Assembly: GCA_963797535.1 (NCBI GenBank)
Contig: CAWCPQ010000002.1
Coordinates: forward strand, 124,001-188,000
Direction of reading: 5' to 3'
From: JAWWOL01 sp963797535
Lineage (GTDB): Bacteria; Actinomycetota; Actinomycetes; JAWWOL01
DNA length: 64,000 nt
Part shown: positions 35,072-44,667 of the stretch, in pieces
Position numbering within the stretch: position 1 is the first letter of the stretch
Layout: each line of letters opens with the position of its first letter
Program-made: the position numbers and the translations under genes
Notes under the pieces: model-generated
Databases searched by the model: none
What the model was told of the DNA's origin: nothing
Seen by the model: only the letters and a program-made list of their open reading frames with translations

Positions 35072-35087
35072 TGTGACTCGTTTCACA
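35072..35087 (+). promoter_or_regulatory. CRP/GlxR-type binding site upstream of the LuxR regulator
   Basis: TGTGACTCGTTTCACA contains perfect TGTGA-N6-TCACA arms and lies 104 nt before the regulator's start. The centre is CTCGTT, not the NTAN favoured by GlxR. Confidence 0.5.
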
Positions 35088-35190
35088 CAGCCCGGCAAAG
35101 CAGAGCCAAATGTTCACCGAGCCGTCGCGGAATCGTCGCGAATTGAGCCCGCGCCGCCATTCTCACGCGTGCTAGCGTGCCCTATCGGCG

Positions 35191-37884
35191 GTGATCAGCT
35201 ACCGCATGATCACGAGCGGGTTGGCGGTGCGCGTGACCGTTCTGTCAGGCAGCTGGCGGGGCAGCGACTCGGATTCAGGCGGCCGGCGCGCACGGGCGAC
35301 GAGCAAGGTGACGCCGCCGGCGATCCCAGCCCACCTGGTGTCCAGGTCCCGACTCAGCGCGCGCCTCGACGACGGCGCGATCGGCCCGCTCACCTTGGTC
35401 TCGGCCGGTCCAGGGGCCGGCAAGACCGTGCTGCTCTCCGACTGGGTGAGCCAGGAGGCCCTGCCCACCGGTTGGGTGGCGATGGGCGCCACCGACAACG
35501 AGCCGAGGCGATTCTGGGGCCTGGTCGGCAGGGCGCTCGCGGCGGTCGGCATCACCTCCGACGCCGACATTCTGGCCGCCCTGCCGCACGATCGTGACGA
35601 CCCGACTCCGTTCCTGCTGGCGCTGATCGAGTCGGTGCCCGGCAGTGCCGAGTTCGCGCTGGTGATCGATGACGCGCACCTGATCACGGATGCCACCATC
35701 CTTGCCGAGATCGACGCCATCATCCGCTACGGCTCCCCGCGCTGGCACCTGGTGCTGAGCACCCGCAGCGACCCGTTGCTCCCGTTGCACCGCTACCGGC
35801 TGGCCGGCCAGATGCTCGAGATCCGCCTCGATGACCTGGCCATGACCAAGGCCGAGGCCCACGCGCTGCTGGCCGCCCACGGAGTGGCCCTGCGCTCGGC
35901 CGAGCTCACGCTTCTCAGCGCCCGGACCGAGGGCTGGGTGGCCGGCCTGCGCCTGTCGGCCATCAGCCTGGCCGGGTCCCGCAACCCGTCCCGGTTCGTC
36001 AACCAGCTGGTCGTGGACCAGACAACCGTCGGTGAGTACCTCATCGAGGAGGTCCTCAACCGGCAACCGGCTCACGTACGCCGCCTGCTCGTACAAACCA
36101 GCTTCCTGGGCACGGTGTCCGGTCCACTGGCTGCTGCCATCACCGGCATCGCCAACAGCGCCGACCTGCTCGCGGAGCTGTCGCGAACCAACTCCTTCGT
36201 CCTGCCGCACCGTGGCAAGCCGGGCAGCTACCGCTACCACCAGCTGTTCCAGGAGGTCCTGCGGCACCTGCTCCGCCGCGAGTACGGCGACGAGCTGGCC
36301 GAGCTGCGGATCAGGGCTGCGCAGTGGTACGAGGACCACCACGACGAGACCTCTGCCCTGCGGTACGCGGTGGAGGCGGGCGACTGGTCACGCGCCGCCT
36401 CGGTGCTGGTCCACGGCGGCTTCGCCCGGACGTTCGTCGAGCGCCGCGACCTCTGCGGGCCGGGCCTCGAGACGCTGCTCACCATTGAGCCGTCCAGCAC
36501 CAGCAGTGCCGGCGAGCTTCGGGTAGCGCAAGCGGCAGTCGCCGTGATGGCCGGGCGACTCGCGCTGGCAGCCTCACGCCTGAAGCAGGCCAGGGCAGAC
36601 AGTCTCGATGCCGACGTGGAGGCAACCGCGACGCTTGTCGAGGTGGTCGCGGCGCAACGGTCCAACGCCATCGCGTCCCTCGACCGCGCCGCGGCCGCCC
36701 TGCTCGACAACGGACACCGACCGGACCGCGTACGCGCCATCAACGGGTTGTCAGTGGCGGTACGGCTTGGTCAGGCACGTGCCCGGCTGTGGGAGGACGG
36801 CCCTGGCCAGTCGCTCGAGTCCCACCTGCAGGAGACGACTGCCAGCGCTCGCCGGGACGACCTGCCCAAGCTCGAGCTCGAGGCCCTGGCAATGCTCGAG
36901 CTGTCCTATGCCGTCTCCGGTCGCAGCGAGCACGCCAGGGAATGCGCGCTGCGGTCGCAGGCGCTGATCCGCAAGTGGTCGGCGCTTCAGCGCACGGCCA
37001 TCCATCACCTTGCCCAAGCGATCGCTGCCCACCTCCGGACCGACCTCGCAGCAACGTCGCGTTCGCTCAGGCGAGCTCAGCAGGCGAGCGACGGGGACCC
37101 AGATCCGTGCCTGCCGACCGCGATTGCGCTGACCAGGGCCCGCGTGCTGCTGGCCGAGGGCAACGTGGCCCACGCCAAGGCCGAGCTGGCGGCCCTTGAG
37201 CTGTCGCCGGGGTTGCCCACCCAGCTCGCGCACGCCCGGCTGCAGGCTCTGGCTGAGATCGCCCGCAGCCAGGGACGTCCGCGCGCCGCACTGTCCTTGC
37301 TCGCCTGTGGCGCGGGTAGCAGGACCGCGCCGGCGCTGGCGGTCGCTGAGGCCGAGGCGTTTGTCGCCCTCAGCGACGCTCCCGCTGCCGCGCGGGCATT
37401 ACGGCCGGTCCTCACTGCCTCGGACGCCACGGCACCGTTGCCGCTCCTGATCAGCGCATTCCTCGTCTCCGCCAAAGTGGCCGAGCTGGCGGGTGACGAG
37501 GCAAAGGCGGTCGAGGAGGTGCTCCGAGCCACCGGACTCGCGACCGGAGCGCTCACCCTCCCGTTCGTGCTGGCCCGACCGCTCCTGTCCGGACTCCTGG
37601 GTCGGCACCCCGAGGCGGGGGCGGCCTGGCCGCGCTCGACCACCGCCACGATCAACCTCGACGAGCCGGCCGCGGCGCCTCCGGTGCTGGCCGAACCGCT
37701 CACCGACCGTGAGACCGCGGTGCTCAAGCGCCTCGCCACCGCCATGACGACCGGCGAGATCGGGGACGAGCTGGGGGTTTCCATCAACACCATCAAGACT
37801 CACATCGCGGCGATCTACCGCAAGCTGCCGGCCGCGGGGCGGCGCGATGCCGTGTCCCGCGCCCGGCAGCTCGAGCTGCTCTGA
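35191..37884 (+). CDS. Large ATP-binding LuxR-family regulator (MalT/LAL type)
   Basis: 897 residues. Near the N-terminus is a STAND-type NTPase with Walker A SAGPGAGKT (about 68-76) and Walker B LVIDDAH (about 157-163), followed by STRSDP and GWVAGLRLSAISLAG, as in MalT. A long helical, TPR-like sensor region covers roughly 400-830. The C-terminal LuxR HTH starts at LTDRETAVLKRLA and includes GEIGDELGVSINTIKTHI. Such proteins bind an inducer and ATP, multimerise and activate promoters. No obvious target operon is adjacent. The first 30-40 residues may not be translated; a later start is possible. Confidence 0.87.
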   Translation: MISYRMITSGLAVRVTVLSGSWRGSDSDSGGRRARATSKVTPPAIPAHLVSRSRLSARLDDGAIGPLTLVSAGPGAGKTVLLSDWVSQEALPTGWVAMGATDNEPRRFWGLVGRALAAVGITSDADILAALPHDRDDPTPFLLALIESVPGSAEFALVIDDAHLITDATILAEIDAIIRYGSPRWHLVLSTRSDPLLPLHRYRLAGQMLEIRLDDLAMTKAEAHALLAAHGVALRSAELTLLSARTEGWVAGLRLSAISLAGSRNPSRFVNQLVVDQTTVGEYLIEEVLNRQPAHVRRLLVQTSFLGTVSGPLAAAITGIANSADLLAELSRTNSFVLPHRGKPGSYRYHQLFQEVLRHLLRREYGDELAELRIRAAQWYEDHHDETSALRYAVEAGDWSRAASVLVHGGFARTFVERRDLCGPGLETLLTIEPSSTSSAGELRVAQAAVAVMAGRLALAASRLKQARADSLDADVEATATLVEVVAAQRSNAIASLDRAAAALLDNGHRPDRVRAINGLSVAVRLGQARARLWEDGPGQSLESHLQETTASARRDDLPKLELEALAMLELSYAVSGRSEHARECALRSQALIRKWSALQRTAIHHLAQAIAAHLRTDLAATSRSLRRAQQASDGDPDPCLPTAIALTRARVLLAEGNVAHAKAELAALELSPGLPTQLAHARLQALAEIARSQGRPRAALSLLACGAGSRTAPALAVAEAEAFVALSDAPAAARALRPVLTASDATAPLPLLISAFLVSAKVAELAGDEAKAVEEVLRATGLATGALTLPFVLARPLLSGLLGRHPEAGAAWPRSTTATINLDEPAAAPPVLAEPLTDRETAVLKRLATAMTTGEIGDELGVSINTIKTHIAAIYRKLPAAGRRDAVSRARQLELL

Positions 37885-37891
37885 GGTGCGG

Positions 37892-38323
37892 CTACTCGCT
37901 GCCTCGTAGCTCGTGCAGGTGGAAGCAGATGGCCCAGATGACCAGGACGTCCAAGGCAATGATGAGCACCGACCACACCGGGTAGGCGTTGAGCACCAGC
38001 AGGTTGTCAATCGCACTCAGCGCCGCGAGCACAAGGGCAACGAACGCCGCGATCCGGCTGCCGGTGAACAGCGCGCAACCGGCAACGAAGACGGCGGTTC
38101 CCACGATCAGGTTGATCCAGCCCCAGGCCGTGTAGTCGAGGTTGAGCACATTGCCCTTCGGCCCGTGGAGGAACACCTCATCCCTTGCCAGGCCAACAAT
38201 CCCCCAGATCATGCTGAACGCGCCGGACAGCATCAGCATGATGGCGGCGAACCAGATAAAGCCGACCCACCCGGTGACCTTCGGCGGTGTCGCGATGCTG
38301 CCACCGCCGCTGGATGTGGACAT
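37892..38323 (-). CDS. DUF7144-like four-helix membrane protein
   Basis: 143 residues from the ATG at 38323, with GAAGGG upstream. Four hydrophobic segments (about 18-42, 65-85, 90-108 and 115-135) and the pattern VTGWVGFIWFAAIMLMLSGA / YTAWGWINLIVG are shared by small actinobacterial membrane proteins (DUF7144-like; family naming is tentative). It converges with the LuxR regulator, 7 nt apart. Function unknown. Confidence 0.65.
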   Translation of the reverse strand: MSTSSGGGSIATPPKVTGWVGFIWFAAIMLMLSGAFSMIWGIVGLARDEVFLHGPKGNVLNLDYTAWGWINLIVGTAVFVAGCALFTGSRIAAFVALVLAALSAIDNLLVLNAYPVWSVLIIALDVLVIWAICFHLHELRGSE

Positions 38324-38435
38324 GTCAGTTTTCCCTTCGTTCGCGTCGTGAGGTCGGTGGTTCCACTGCCTCACCGCTGATCCTGCCGCCCCGAACGGGG
38401 TCGTCGGATCACCCGGTTCGCGTGAGTGCGCCCGG

Positions 38436-39905
38436 TCAGCCCAGCTGGTCGAACCGCTGCTCGGCGCGTCGCCACGCCTGAGCGTCAACGGGTTCGTACC
38501 TGCGCAGCTGCGAGCTGCGCGCGGAAACCTCGCGCAGCTCGGCCAGCGAGCCGTTGACGGCGCCGGAAGCCCTTGCCTGGACGAGAATGTTGCCGAGGAC
38601 CGCGGCCTCGACCGGTCCGGCGATCACCGGTCGCTCGCAGGCGTTCGCTGTCAGCTGGCACAGCAAGGTGTTCAGCGCACCTCCGCCCACGAGGTGCACC
38701 ACCGCCGCACTGCGACCTGACAGCTCCGAAGCCTCGCGTACGGCCTTGCGGTAGGCGAGCGCGAGGCTGTCGAGAATGCACCGGACCACCGCTCCCCGGC
38801 TGGCCGGGGCTGACTGGCCGGTGGTAGCGCAGTATCGGGCGATCCGGGCCGGCATGTCTCCCGGCGCCAGAAACTCCGCGGAGTTGGGATCGACGAGGGC
38901 GGCGAAAGCGACGGCATCGCCGGCCTCGCGCAGCAGCGTAGCGAGGTCAGCGCCACGGCCCTCCGCCGACCAGGCGCGCTCACACTCCTGCAGCAGCCAG
39001 AGCCCTGCGACGTTGCGCAAGAACCTGATGGTGCCGTCAACGCCCACCTCGTTGGTGAAGTTGGCAGCCCGCGCCTGCACCGTGAGCACCGGTCGATCGA
39101 GCTCGACCCCGACCAGACTCCAGGTCCCGCAGGAGATGTACGCGAAGTCAGCATCCTGCGCCGGCACGGAAACCACCGCTGAGGCTGTGTCGTGGCTGCC
39201 GACAGCTGTGACGTGCACCGGGCCGGCGAGCCCGGTCTCCGCCAGCACCTCATCACGAAGCCGGCCGATGGTCGCGCCCGGTTGCACCAACGGCGGGAAG
39301 ATCCCACGCGGCAGCTCGAGGCGCGCCAGCAAGGCTGCCGACCAGTCCCGCGCCGTCGCGTCGTACAGCGCTGTTGTGGAAGCGTTGGTGACCTCGGCGC
39401 CAACGCTCCCCGTGAGCCAGTAGGCAATCAAGTCGGGCAGCATCAACATCGTCCTTGCGGAGGCGAAGGCCGCAGTCTCCCGCTCCGCGGCCAGCTGAAA
39501 GATCGTGTTGAACGGCAGCATCTGGATGCCCGTGATCGCATAGAGCTCGGCTGCCGGGACGGTGGCGAGTACAGCGTCCACCACGCCCTCGGTCCGCGAG
39601 TCCCGATAGTGCACCGGCATTCCCAGCAGCTCACCCGCACTGTCGAGCAAGCCGTAGTCGACGGCCCACGAGTCGATTCCGACGGTCGTGAGCGGACCGA
39701 ACAGTCGCCCTGCCGTACGGAGGCCATCGAGAATTCCGCTGTACAAGGTGAAGATGTCGGTGTGCAGGGTCCCGCCTACCTGGACCGGACCGTTGGTGAA
39801 GCGGTTGACCTGCGTCAGCTCGACCCTGCCGGCGAGCAGGCGCCCGACCACGACCCGACCGCTCGAGGCGCCGAGGTCAGCCGCGACGAACGTCGGATCG
39901 GTCAA
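38436..39905 (-). CDS. rhaB: L-rhamnulokinase
   Basis: 489 residues from a TTG start that overlaps the previous TGA (TTGA). The FGGY kinase signature specific to rhamnulokinase, DLGASSGRV, stands at the N-terminus. IDSWAVDYGLLD, the ISCGTWSLVGVEL segment and VVHLVGGGALNTLLCQL follow. It phosphorylates L-rhamnulose to L-rhamnulose-1-phosphate in the cytosol. It is the last gene of the long rhamnose operon. The length is normal. Confidence 0.92.
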   Translation of the reverse strand: MTDPTFVAADLGASSGRVVVGRLLAGRVELTQVNRFTNGPVQVGGTLHTDIFTLYSGILDGLRTAGRLFGPLTTVGIDSWAVDYGLLDSAGELLGMPVHYRDSRTEGVVDAVLATVPAAELYAITGIQMLPFNTIFQLAAERETAAFASARTMLMLPDLIAYWLTGSVGAEVTNASTTALYDATARDWSAALLARLELPRGIFPPLVQPGATIGRLRDEVLAETGLAGPVHVTAVGSHDTASAVVSVPAQDADFAYISCGTWSLVGVELDRPVLTVQARAANFTNEVGVDGTIRFLRNVAGLWLLQECERAWSAEGRGADLATLLREAGDAVAFAALVDPNSAEFLAPGDMPARIARYCATTGQSAPASRGAVVRCILDSLALAYRKAVREASELSGRSAAVVHLVGGGALNTLLCQLTANACERPVIAGPVEAAVLGNILVQARASGAVNGSLAELREVSARSSQLRRYEPVDAQAWRRAEQRFDQLG

Positions 39906-41389
39906 AGTCGTACCTCGACCAGCTCGAGCCCGATCAGCTCGGCGGTCGCCCGCAGCTCCGCCACGCGGTGTCCCGTACCCAGCGACCAGTGGTGGCCGAC
40001 GCTGCTGGCACTCCAGGCATCGGTCCACTCGCCGGGGTTGCAGCCGAAGTCGACCCGCGAGGTGGTGTTGCCGATCTGGAGCAACGGCCCGGCGACAACC
40101 TCGCCCTCGGAGGCAACGAACACATAGCTGCCGTCCCGCTGCTGACCGATGCCGAACACGGTCACCGGACCGTGCCGCACATCGAACTCGACCGAGACTC
40201 CATAGCCGCGCTTGCCGTGGTAGATCCCCAGCCCACGCAGCAAGGGCTTGCCCTCGCTGATGGCGAGATGGGCGGGACCGTCATGGCCCATCTCCACCAC
40301 GCCGGCGGAAAAGTCGAGCGCCTGGAACTCCGTGAAGGAGCCGCCGCCGCCGAGGCGGTCCATCACCAGCATCGCCAGCGACGTGCGCAGCTCGTACTCC
40401 CCAACTGCGGGAATGCCCCGCGCGGTCAGCAGCGAGCCACCCAGGATCATGCCTGCCCCGAGACGCTCGTGCTTCTCCCCCTCGAGGCCGCGGTGGTAGT
40501 AGGCCAGGCTCTCGAGACCGAAGTCGTCAACGAGCCGGTCGAGGCCCACGGAAACCTTTGCTGCCCAACGGAAGTCGTCCTCGACCACGCTGTCGTCGAG
40601 GGTGAAGACCTCGCGGGCCAGATCCTGCCGGTCCCGGATCTCGGCGTCGGTGACCGCGTCGACCCGTACCCTCAGGTCGTCGAACTCGACCACCTCCATG
40701 TGACCACCGAGGTGGACGGACACGAGGGTGAGGTCCGTCGAGACGTCGAGCATGCCGGGGTAGAGGTGTCCCATCAGCCCGTGCCTGGCGTGCTTGAGTG
40801 CCCCCCGGATGCCGGCGGCCTTGACCCACTGGGTGATCTTGCGCCAGGCCCGGTCCTCCTCGAGGTAGCCGGAGACGGAACGGAACGGAACGCCGGCCCG
40901 CAGAAAGGTGTTGGCGATCTCCGGCAGCGGACAGGCACCGCAGTAGGCCAGCCACTCCCCCGTGCCGAACGTCGCGTGGTCCATGACCTCGCTCGGCTGC
41001 AGGTTGATCACGAGTACGGGAGCACCGCTGCGCTGGGCGATCGGCAGCAGCATGGTGGCTGTCATGTAGGTGGTGAGAAACCCGACGATCAGGTCACAGC
41101 CGGCCTCGCGGAGCTGCTCCGCCGCGCGGGCGCCGTCCTGAGCGTCGGAGATGAAGCCGACGTCCACGACCTCGCAGTCGAGCGCCTTCATCCGCTCACT
41201 CACCCTGAGCGCGGACTTCTGCAGCTGGGGCAGCAGGTTGGGGAACTGCGGCCAGTAGGCACCGAGACCGCCGGCCACAAGTCCGATCCTGGTCTTGCGC
41301 GGCGTGACCCGCTCGAGACCAGCAAGTGAAGGCCGTTGAGGCTCGTCCGCGTCGCTCAAACCCTGCAGCAGCAGGCGATCCGGGGTCAT
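39902..41389 (-). CDS. L-fucose/L-arabinose isomerase-family protein
   Basis: 495 residues of the FucI/AraA-like superfamily. IGLVAGGLGAYWPQFP opens the N-terminal Rossmann-like domain, and GFLTTYMTATMLLPIAQRSG and a C-terminal metal/substrate domain with GVVEMGHDGPAHLAI follow. It converts an aldose to a ketose. The operon already contains a dedicated RhaI, so this one may act on a second deoxy- or pentose sugar (L-fucose, L-arabinose) or may have been repurposed. It overlaps rhaEW upstream and rhaB downstream by 4 nt each, so it is a fixed operon member. Confidence 0.75.
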   Translation of the reverse strand: MTPDRLLLQGLSDADEPQRPSLAGLERVTPRKTRIGLVAGGLGAYWPQFPNLLPQLQKSALRVSERMKALDCEVVDVGFISDAQDGARAAEQLREAGCDLIVGFLTTYMTATMLLPIAQRSGAPVLVINLQPSEVMDHATFGTGEWLAYCGACPLPEIANTFLRAGVPFRSVSGYLEEDRAWRKITQWVKAAGIRGALKHARHGLMGHLYPGMLDVSTDLTLVSVHLGGHMEVVEFDDLRVRVDAVTDAEIRDRQDLAREVFTLDDSVVEDDFRWAAKVSVGLDRLVDDFGLESLAYYHRGLEGEKHERLGAGMILGGSLLTARGIPAVGEYELRTSLAMLVMDRLGGGGSFTEFQALDFSAGVVEMGHDGPAHLAISEGKPLLRGLGIYHGKRGYGVSVEFDVRHGPVTVFGIGQQRDGSYVFVASEGEVVAGPLLQIGNTTSRVDFGCNPGEWTDAWSASSVGHHWSLGTGHRVAELRATAELIGLELVEVRL

Positions 41390-43428
41390 CGGAGGAACGC
41401 CGCTGCCACGCCGGCGTCCACGGGGATATGCAGCCCGGTGGTCTGCGACAGGTCACCAGCGGTGAGCGCGAAGACGGCGTCGGCAACGTGCTCCGGCAGC
41501 ACCTCGCGCTTGAGCAGCGTTCGCTGTGCATAGAAGGCGCCCAGCTCGGACTCCTCGACGCCGTAGACAGCAGCCCGGTTGGCACCCCACCCGCTCGCGA
41601 AGATGCCGGACCCCCGGACGACGCCGTCGGGGTTGATACCGTTCACGCGGATGCCGTACGCGCCGAGCTCAGCGGCGAGCAGACGCACTTGGTGGGCCTG
41701 ATCCGCTTTCGTTGCCCCGTACGCAATGTTGTTCGGTCCGGCGAACACCGAGTTCTTGCTGCTGATGTAGATGATGTCGCCCCCCATCGCCTGGTCGACC
41801 ATGACAGCCGCAGCAGCCTTGGAAACCAGGAACGAGCCACGAGCCATCACGTCGTGCTGCAGGTCCCAGTCCTCGACGGTGGTCTCGAGGAGTGGCTTGG
41901 AGATGGACAACCCGGCGTTGTTGACGATCAGGTCGACGCCACCGAAGGCCAGCACGGCCTCCGCGAAACCGGCCGCGACATCAGCCTCACTGGTCACGTC
42001 GGCGCGAACCGCAACGGCTACGTCGACGCTGCCGAGCTCGGCGGCAACCAGCGCAGCGGCAGCCGGGTCACGGTCGGCGACCACCACGCAGGCACCCTCA
42101 GCCGCCAGCCTGATCGCGATCGCCCTGCCGATGCCGGATCCGCCACCGGTCACGAGTGCGACCCTGGTGGCCAGCGGCTTGGGCTTGGGCAGCCGCTGCA
42201 GCTTGGCTTCCTCCAGCCCCCAGTACTCGATCCGGAACTTCTCCCGCTCGTCGATCGGGGTGTACGTCGAGACCGACTCAGCCCCCCGCATCACGTTGAT
42301 GGCGTTGACGTAGAACTCGCCGGCGACCCTGGCGGTCTGCTTGTTGGCTCCGAAGCTGAACATGCCGACACCCGGCACGAGCACGATCGCCGGGTCCGCG
42401 CCGCGCATGGCAGGACTCGTCTCATCGGCGTTGCGCTCGTAGTAGGCGGCATAGTCCGAGCGATAGGCAGCGTGCAGCTCCAGCAGGCGCGCCATCGTCT
42501 CCTCCATCGGCGCGGAAGGAGGGAGGTCGAGCAGCAGCGGCCGGACCTTGGTACGCAAGAAGTGGTCCGGGCACGACGTCCCCAGCGCGGCCAGTCGGGG
42601 CGCCGCCGAGGACTCGAGGAACTCGAGAACCGCGGCGTCGTCGGTGAAGTCACCGACCTGGGCGCGATCGGTCGACGCCAGTCCCCGCAACAACGGGAAC
42701 AACGCAACCGCACGGGCCCGGCGCTCGGCCGGCGAGAGCGGTCCGAAGCCGTCCCTGGCGGGGCCGAACGGCTCCGCCTTGCCGTGGCTGTCGAGGTACG
42801 CCTGTGCCGTCCGGATGATCTCGAGGGAGCGAGCCTCGCACTCGTCGCTGGTGGAGCCCCAGGCCGTGACGCCGTGCCCGCCAAGGATGCAGCCGATCGC
42901 TTCCGGATTGGCCCGCTGCACCTCGGCAATGTCCAGCCCCAGCTGGAAACCAGGTCGGCGCCAGGGCACCCAGAGCACCCGGTCCCCGAAGCACTCCTTG
43001 GTCAGGGCCGGCCCGTCGGCCGCGGTGGCCAAGGCGATGCCGGCATCCGGGTGCAGATGGTCAACATGAGCCGCGTCCACGAGGCCGTGCATCGCGGTGT
43101 CAATCGAGGGCGCTGCTCCGCCGCGACCGTGCAGGCAGTAGTCGAATGCCCCCACCATGTCGTCCTCGGTGTCGACACCGCCGTAGACACCCACCAGCGA
43201 GCGCAGCCGGTCCAGGCGCAGCACCGCTAGTCCGGACTCGGTCAGGGTGCCCAGATCACCGCCGGATCCCTTGACCCACAACAGTTCCACCGGGGCGTCT
43301 GTAACCGGGTCCACACCGTGCGCCTTGCACGAGGTGTTGCCACCTGCATAGTTGGTGTTCGTCGGGTCAGCCCCGAGCCGGTTGCTGCGAGCGAGCAGCG
43401 CGGCGACCTCGGGCGGGGTGGCGGCCAT
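41386..43428 (-). CDS. rhaEW: Bifunctional rhamnulose-1-phosphate aldolase / L-lactaldehyde dehydrogenase
   Basis: 680 residues from the ATG at 43428. The first ~350 residues are a class II aldolase domain (YAGGNTSCKA near 27, AHVDHLHPDAGIAL, LGGHGVTAWG). The last ~260 are an SDR domain (VTGGGSGIGRAIAIRLA, NNAG, then IAYGATKADQ as the Tyr-x-x-x-Lys site). RhaEW-type fusions split rhamnulose-1-phosphate into DHAP and L-lactaldehyde and oxidise the latter to L-lactate. A lactate oxidation operon under the same operator lies 10 kb away. Start overlaps the rhaI stop (TGATG). Confidence 0.9.
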   Translation of the reverse strand: MAATPPEVAALLARSNRLGADPTNTNYAGGNTSCKAHGVDPVTDAPVELLWVKGSGGDLGTLTESGLAVLRLDRLRSLVGVYGGVDTEDDMVGAFDYCLHGRGGAAPSIDTAMHGLVDAAHVDHLHPDAGIALATAADGPALTKECFGDRVLWVPWRRPGFQLGLDIAEVQRANPEAIGCILGGHGVTAWGSTSDECEARSLEIIRTAQAYLDSHGKAEPFGPARDGFGPLSPAERRARAVALFPLLRGLASTDRAQVGDFTDDAAVLEFLESSAAPRLAALGTSCPDHFLRTKVRPLLLDLPPSAPMEETMARLLELHAAYRSDYAAYYERNADETSPAMRGADPAIVLVPGVGMFSFGANKQTARVAGEFYVNAINVMRGAESVSTYTPIDEREKFRIEYWGLEEAKLQRLPKPKPLATRVALVTGGGSGIGRAIAIRLAAEGACVVVADRDPAAAALVAAELGSVDVAVAVRADVTSEADVAAGFAEAVLAFGGVDLIVNNAGLSISKPLLETTVEDWDLQHDVMARGSFLVSKAAAAVMVDQAMGGDIIYISSKNSVFAGPNNIAYGATKADQAHQVRLLAAELGAYGIRVNGINPDGVVRGSGIFASGWGANRAAVYGVEESELGAFYAQRTLLKREVLPEHVADAVFALTAGDLSQTTGLHIPVDAGVAAAFLR

Positions 43429-44588
43429 CAGGCGCCCCAACCGGCCTGCGTGCCACCGACGCGTTGCTCGGCGATTGCCTCACCGTAGCCGGACCGGGCA
43501 TAGGCCTTCATCGGTTCAGGGTCGAGTCCCATCTCAATCCGCACCTCCGCCAGAAGTGGCCGTACGTCGGTGTTGTAGGCATCCATGAGAACCGCGTTGG
43601 CACCGAGGACGTCACCCGCCAGCTGAGCGCCGACCAGGGCCGACTGGTCGACCAGGAGAGCCTTGGCCGTCGCCTCCTGGACGTTCATGATCGAACGGAT
43701 CTGGCCCGGGATCTTGGGCTCGATGTTGTGGCACTGGTCCAGCATGAACGCAACACCGGCATCAAGGCCACCGCCGAGGACGACCTCTGTCATGATCCGG
43801 AAGAGCTGGAACGGATCCGCGGCGCCGACCATCAGGTCGTCGTCGGCGTAGAAGCGGGAGTTGAAGTCGAACGCCCCGAGCTTCCCGGCCCGCAGCAGCA
43901 TCGCGACGATGAACTCGATGTTCGTCCCCGGCGCGTGGTGCCCGGTGTCGACCACGACCTGCGCCTGGTCGCCCAGTGCGAGGCAGTGGACGAGGGCCGT
44001 ACCCCAGTCGGGCACGTCCATCGTGTAGAACGCCGGCTCGAACAGCTTGTACTCCAGCAGCAGCCGCTGGTTCGGCGCGAGTCTCGCGTAAACCTCGTGC
44101 AGGGCGACGGACAGTCGCTCCTGCCGGTCGGCAATGCTGTCCTGGCCGGGGTAGTTGGTCCCGTCCGAGAACCACAGCTTGAGGTCCCGCGACCCGGTCG
44201 CGTCCATCACGTCGACGCACTCGAGCAGGTGGTCGATCGCCTTGCGCCGGATGCCGGGGTCGGGATTGGTGACACTGCCCAGCATGTAGGCGTTCTCCTG
44301 GAAGACGTTGGCGTTGATCCCGCCGAGCTGCAGCCCGAGCCCCTCTGCGTGCTTCTCCAGGTCGGCGAAGTCCTCCACCCGGTCCCAGGGAATGTGCAGT
44401 GACACCGAGCGAGCGACGCCGGTGTACTTGAGCACCTGGGCCGCGTCCTGCAGCTTCTCGTACGGGTCCCGCGCGACTCCGGGCTGGGCGAAGACCTTGA
44501 ACCGGGTGCCGGAGTTGCCGAAGGCCCAGGAGGGCATGTCCACCCACTGTCGGGCGAGCTCTGCCTTGACGGTGCTGATGTCGCTCAT
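43428..44588 (-). CDS. rhaI: L-rhamnose isomerase (RhaI type)
   Basis: 386 residues from the ATG at 44588, with GAAGGA upstream. The sequence has the xylose-isomerase-like barrel of the Pseudomonas-type RhaI rather than the E. coli RhaA. Typical parts are WAFGNSGTRFKVFAQPGV near the start, SLHIPWD, DLKLWFSDGTNYPGQ, VDTGHHAPGTNIEF and FDFNSRFYADDDLMVGA (metal site). It isomerises L-rhamnose to L-rhamnulose. It lies between the mutarotase and the aldolase/dehydrogenase genes. Confidence 0.92.
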   Translation of the reverse strand: MSDISTVKAELARQWVDMPSWAFGNSGTRFKVFAQPGVARDPYEKLQDAAQVLKYTGVARSVSLHIPWDRVEDFADLEKHAEGLGLQLGGINANVFQENAYMLGSVTNPDPGIRRKAIDHLLECVDVMDATGSRDLKLWFSDGTNYPGQDSIADRQERLSVALHEVYARLAPNQRLLLEYKLFEPAFYTMDVPDWGTALVHCLALGDQAQVVVDTGHHAPGTNIEFIVAMLLRAGKLGAFDFNSRFYADDDLMVGAADPFQLFRIMTEVVLGGGLDAGVAFMLDQCHNIEPKIPGQIRSIMNVQEATAKALLVDQSALVGAQLAGDVLGANAVLMDAYNTDVRPLLAEVRIEMGLDPEPMKAYARSGYGEAIAEQRVGGTQAGWGA

Positions 44589-44667
44589 GCGAAGTGTCCT
44601 TCGAGTCCTGATGGTGGCGCCGGTGATGCATGACGGATTTCCGTACAGCAGCTGGGAATCGGCATGG

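Noticed and set aside
38390..38401. CCCCG-AA-CGGGG as rhaB terminator
   Set aside because: The stem has only 5 bp with a 2-nt loop, too short to support a terminator call.
41326..43230. 634-codon plus-strand frame opposite rhaEW
   Set aside because: Shadow of the conserved bifunctional aldolase/dehydrogenase; no domain or RBS.
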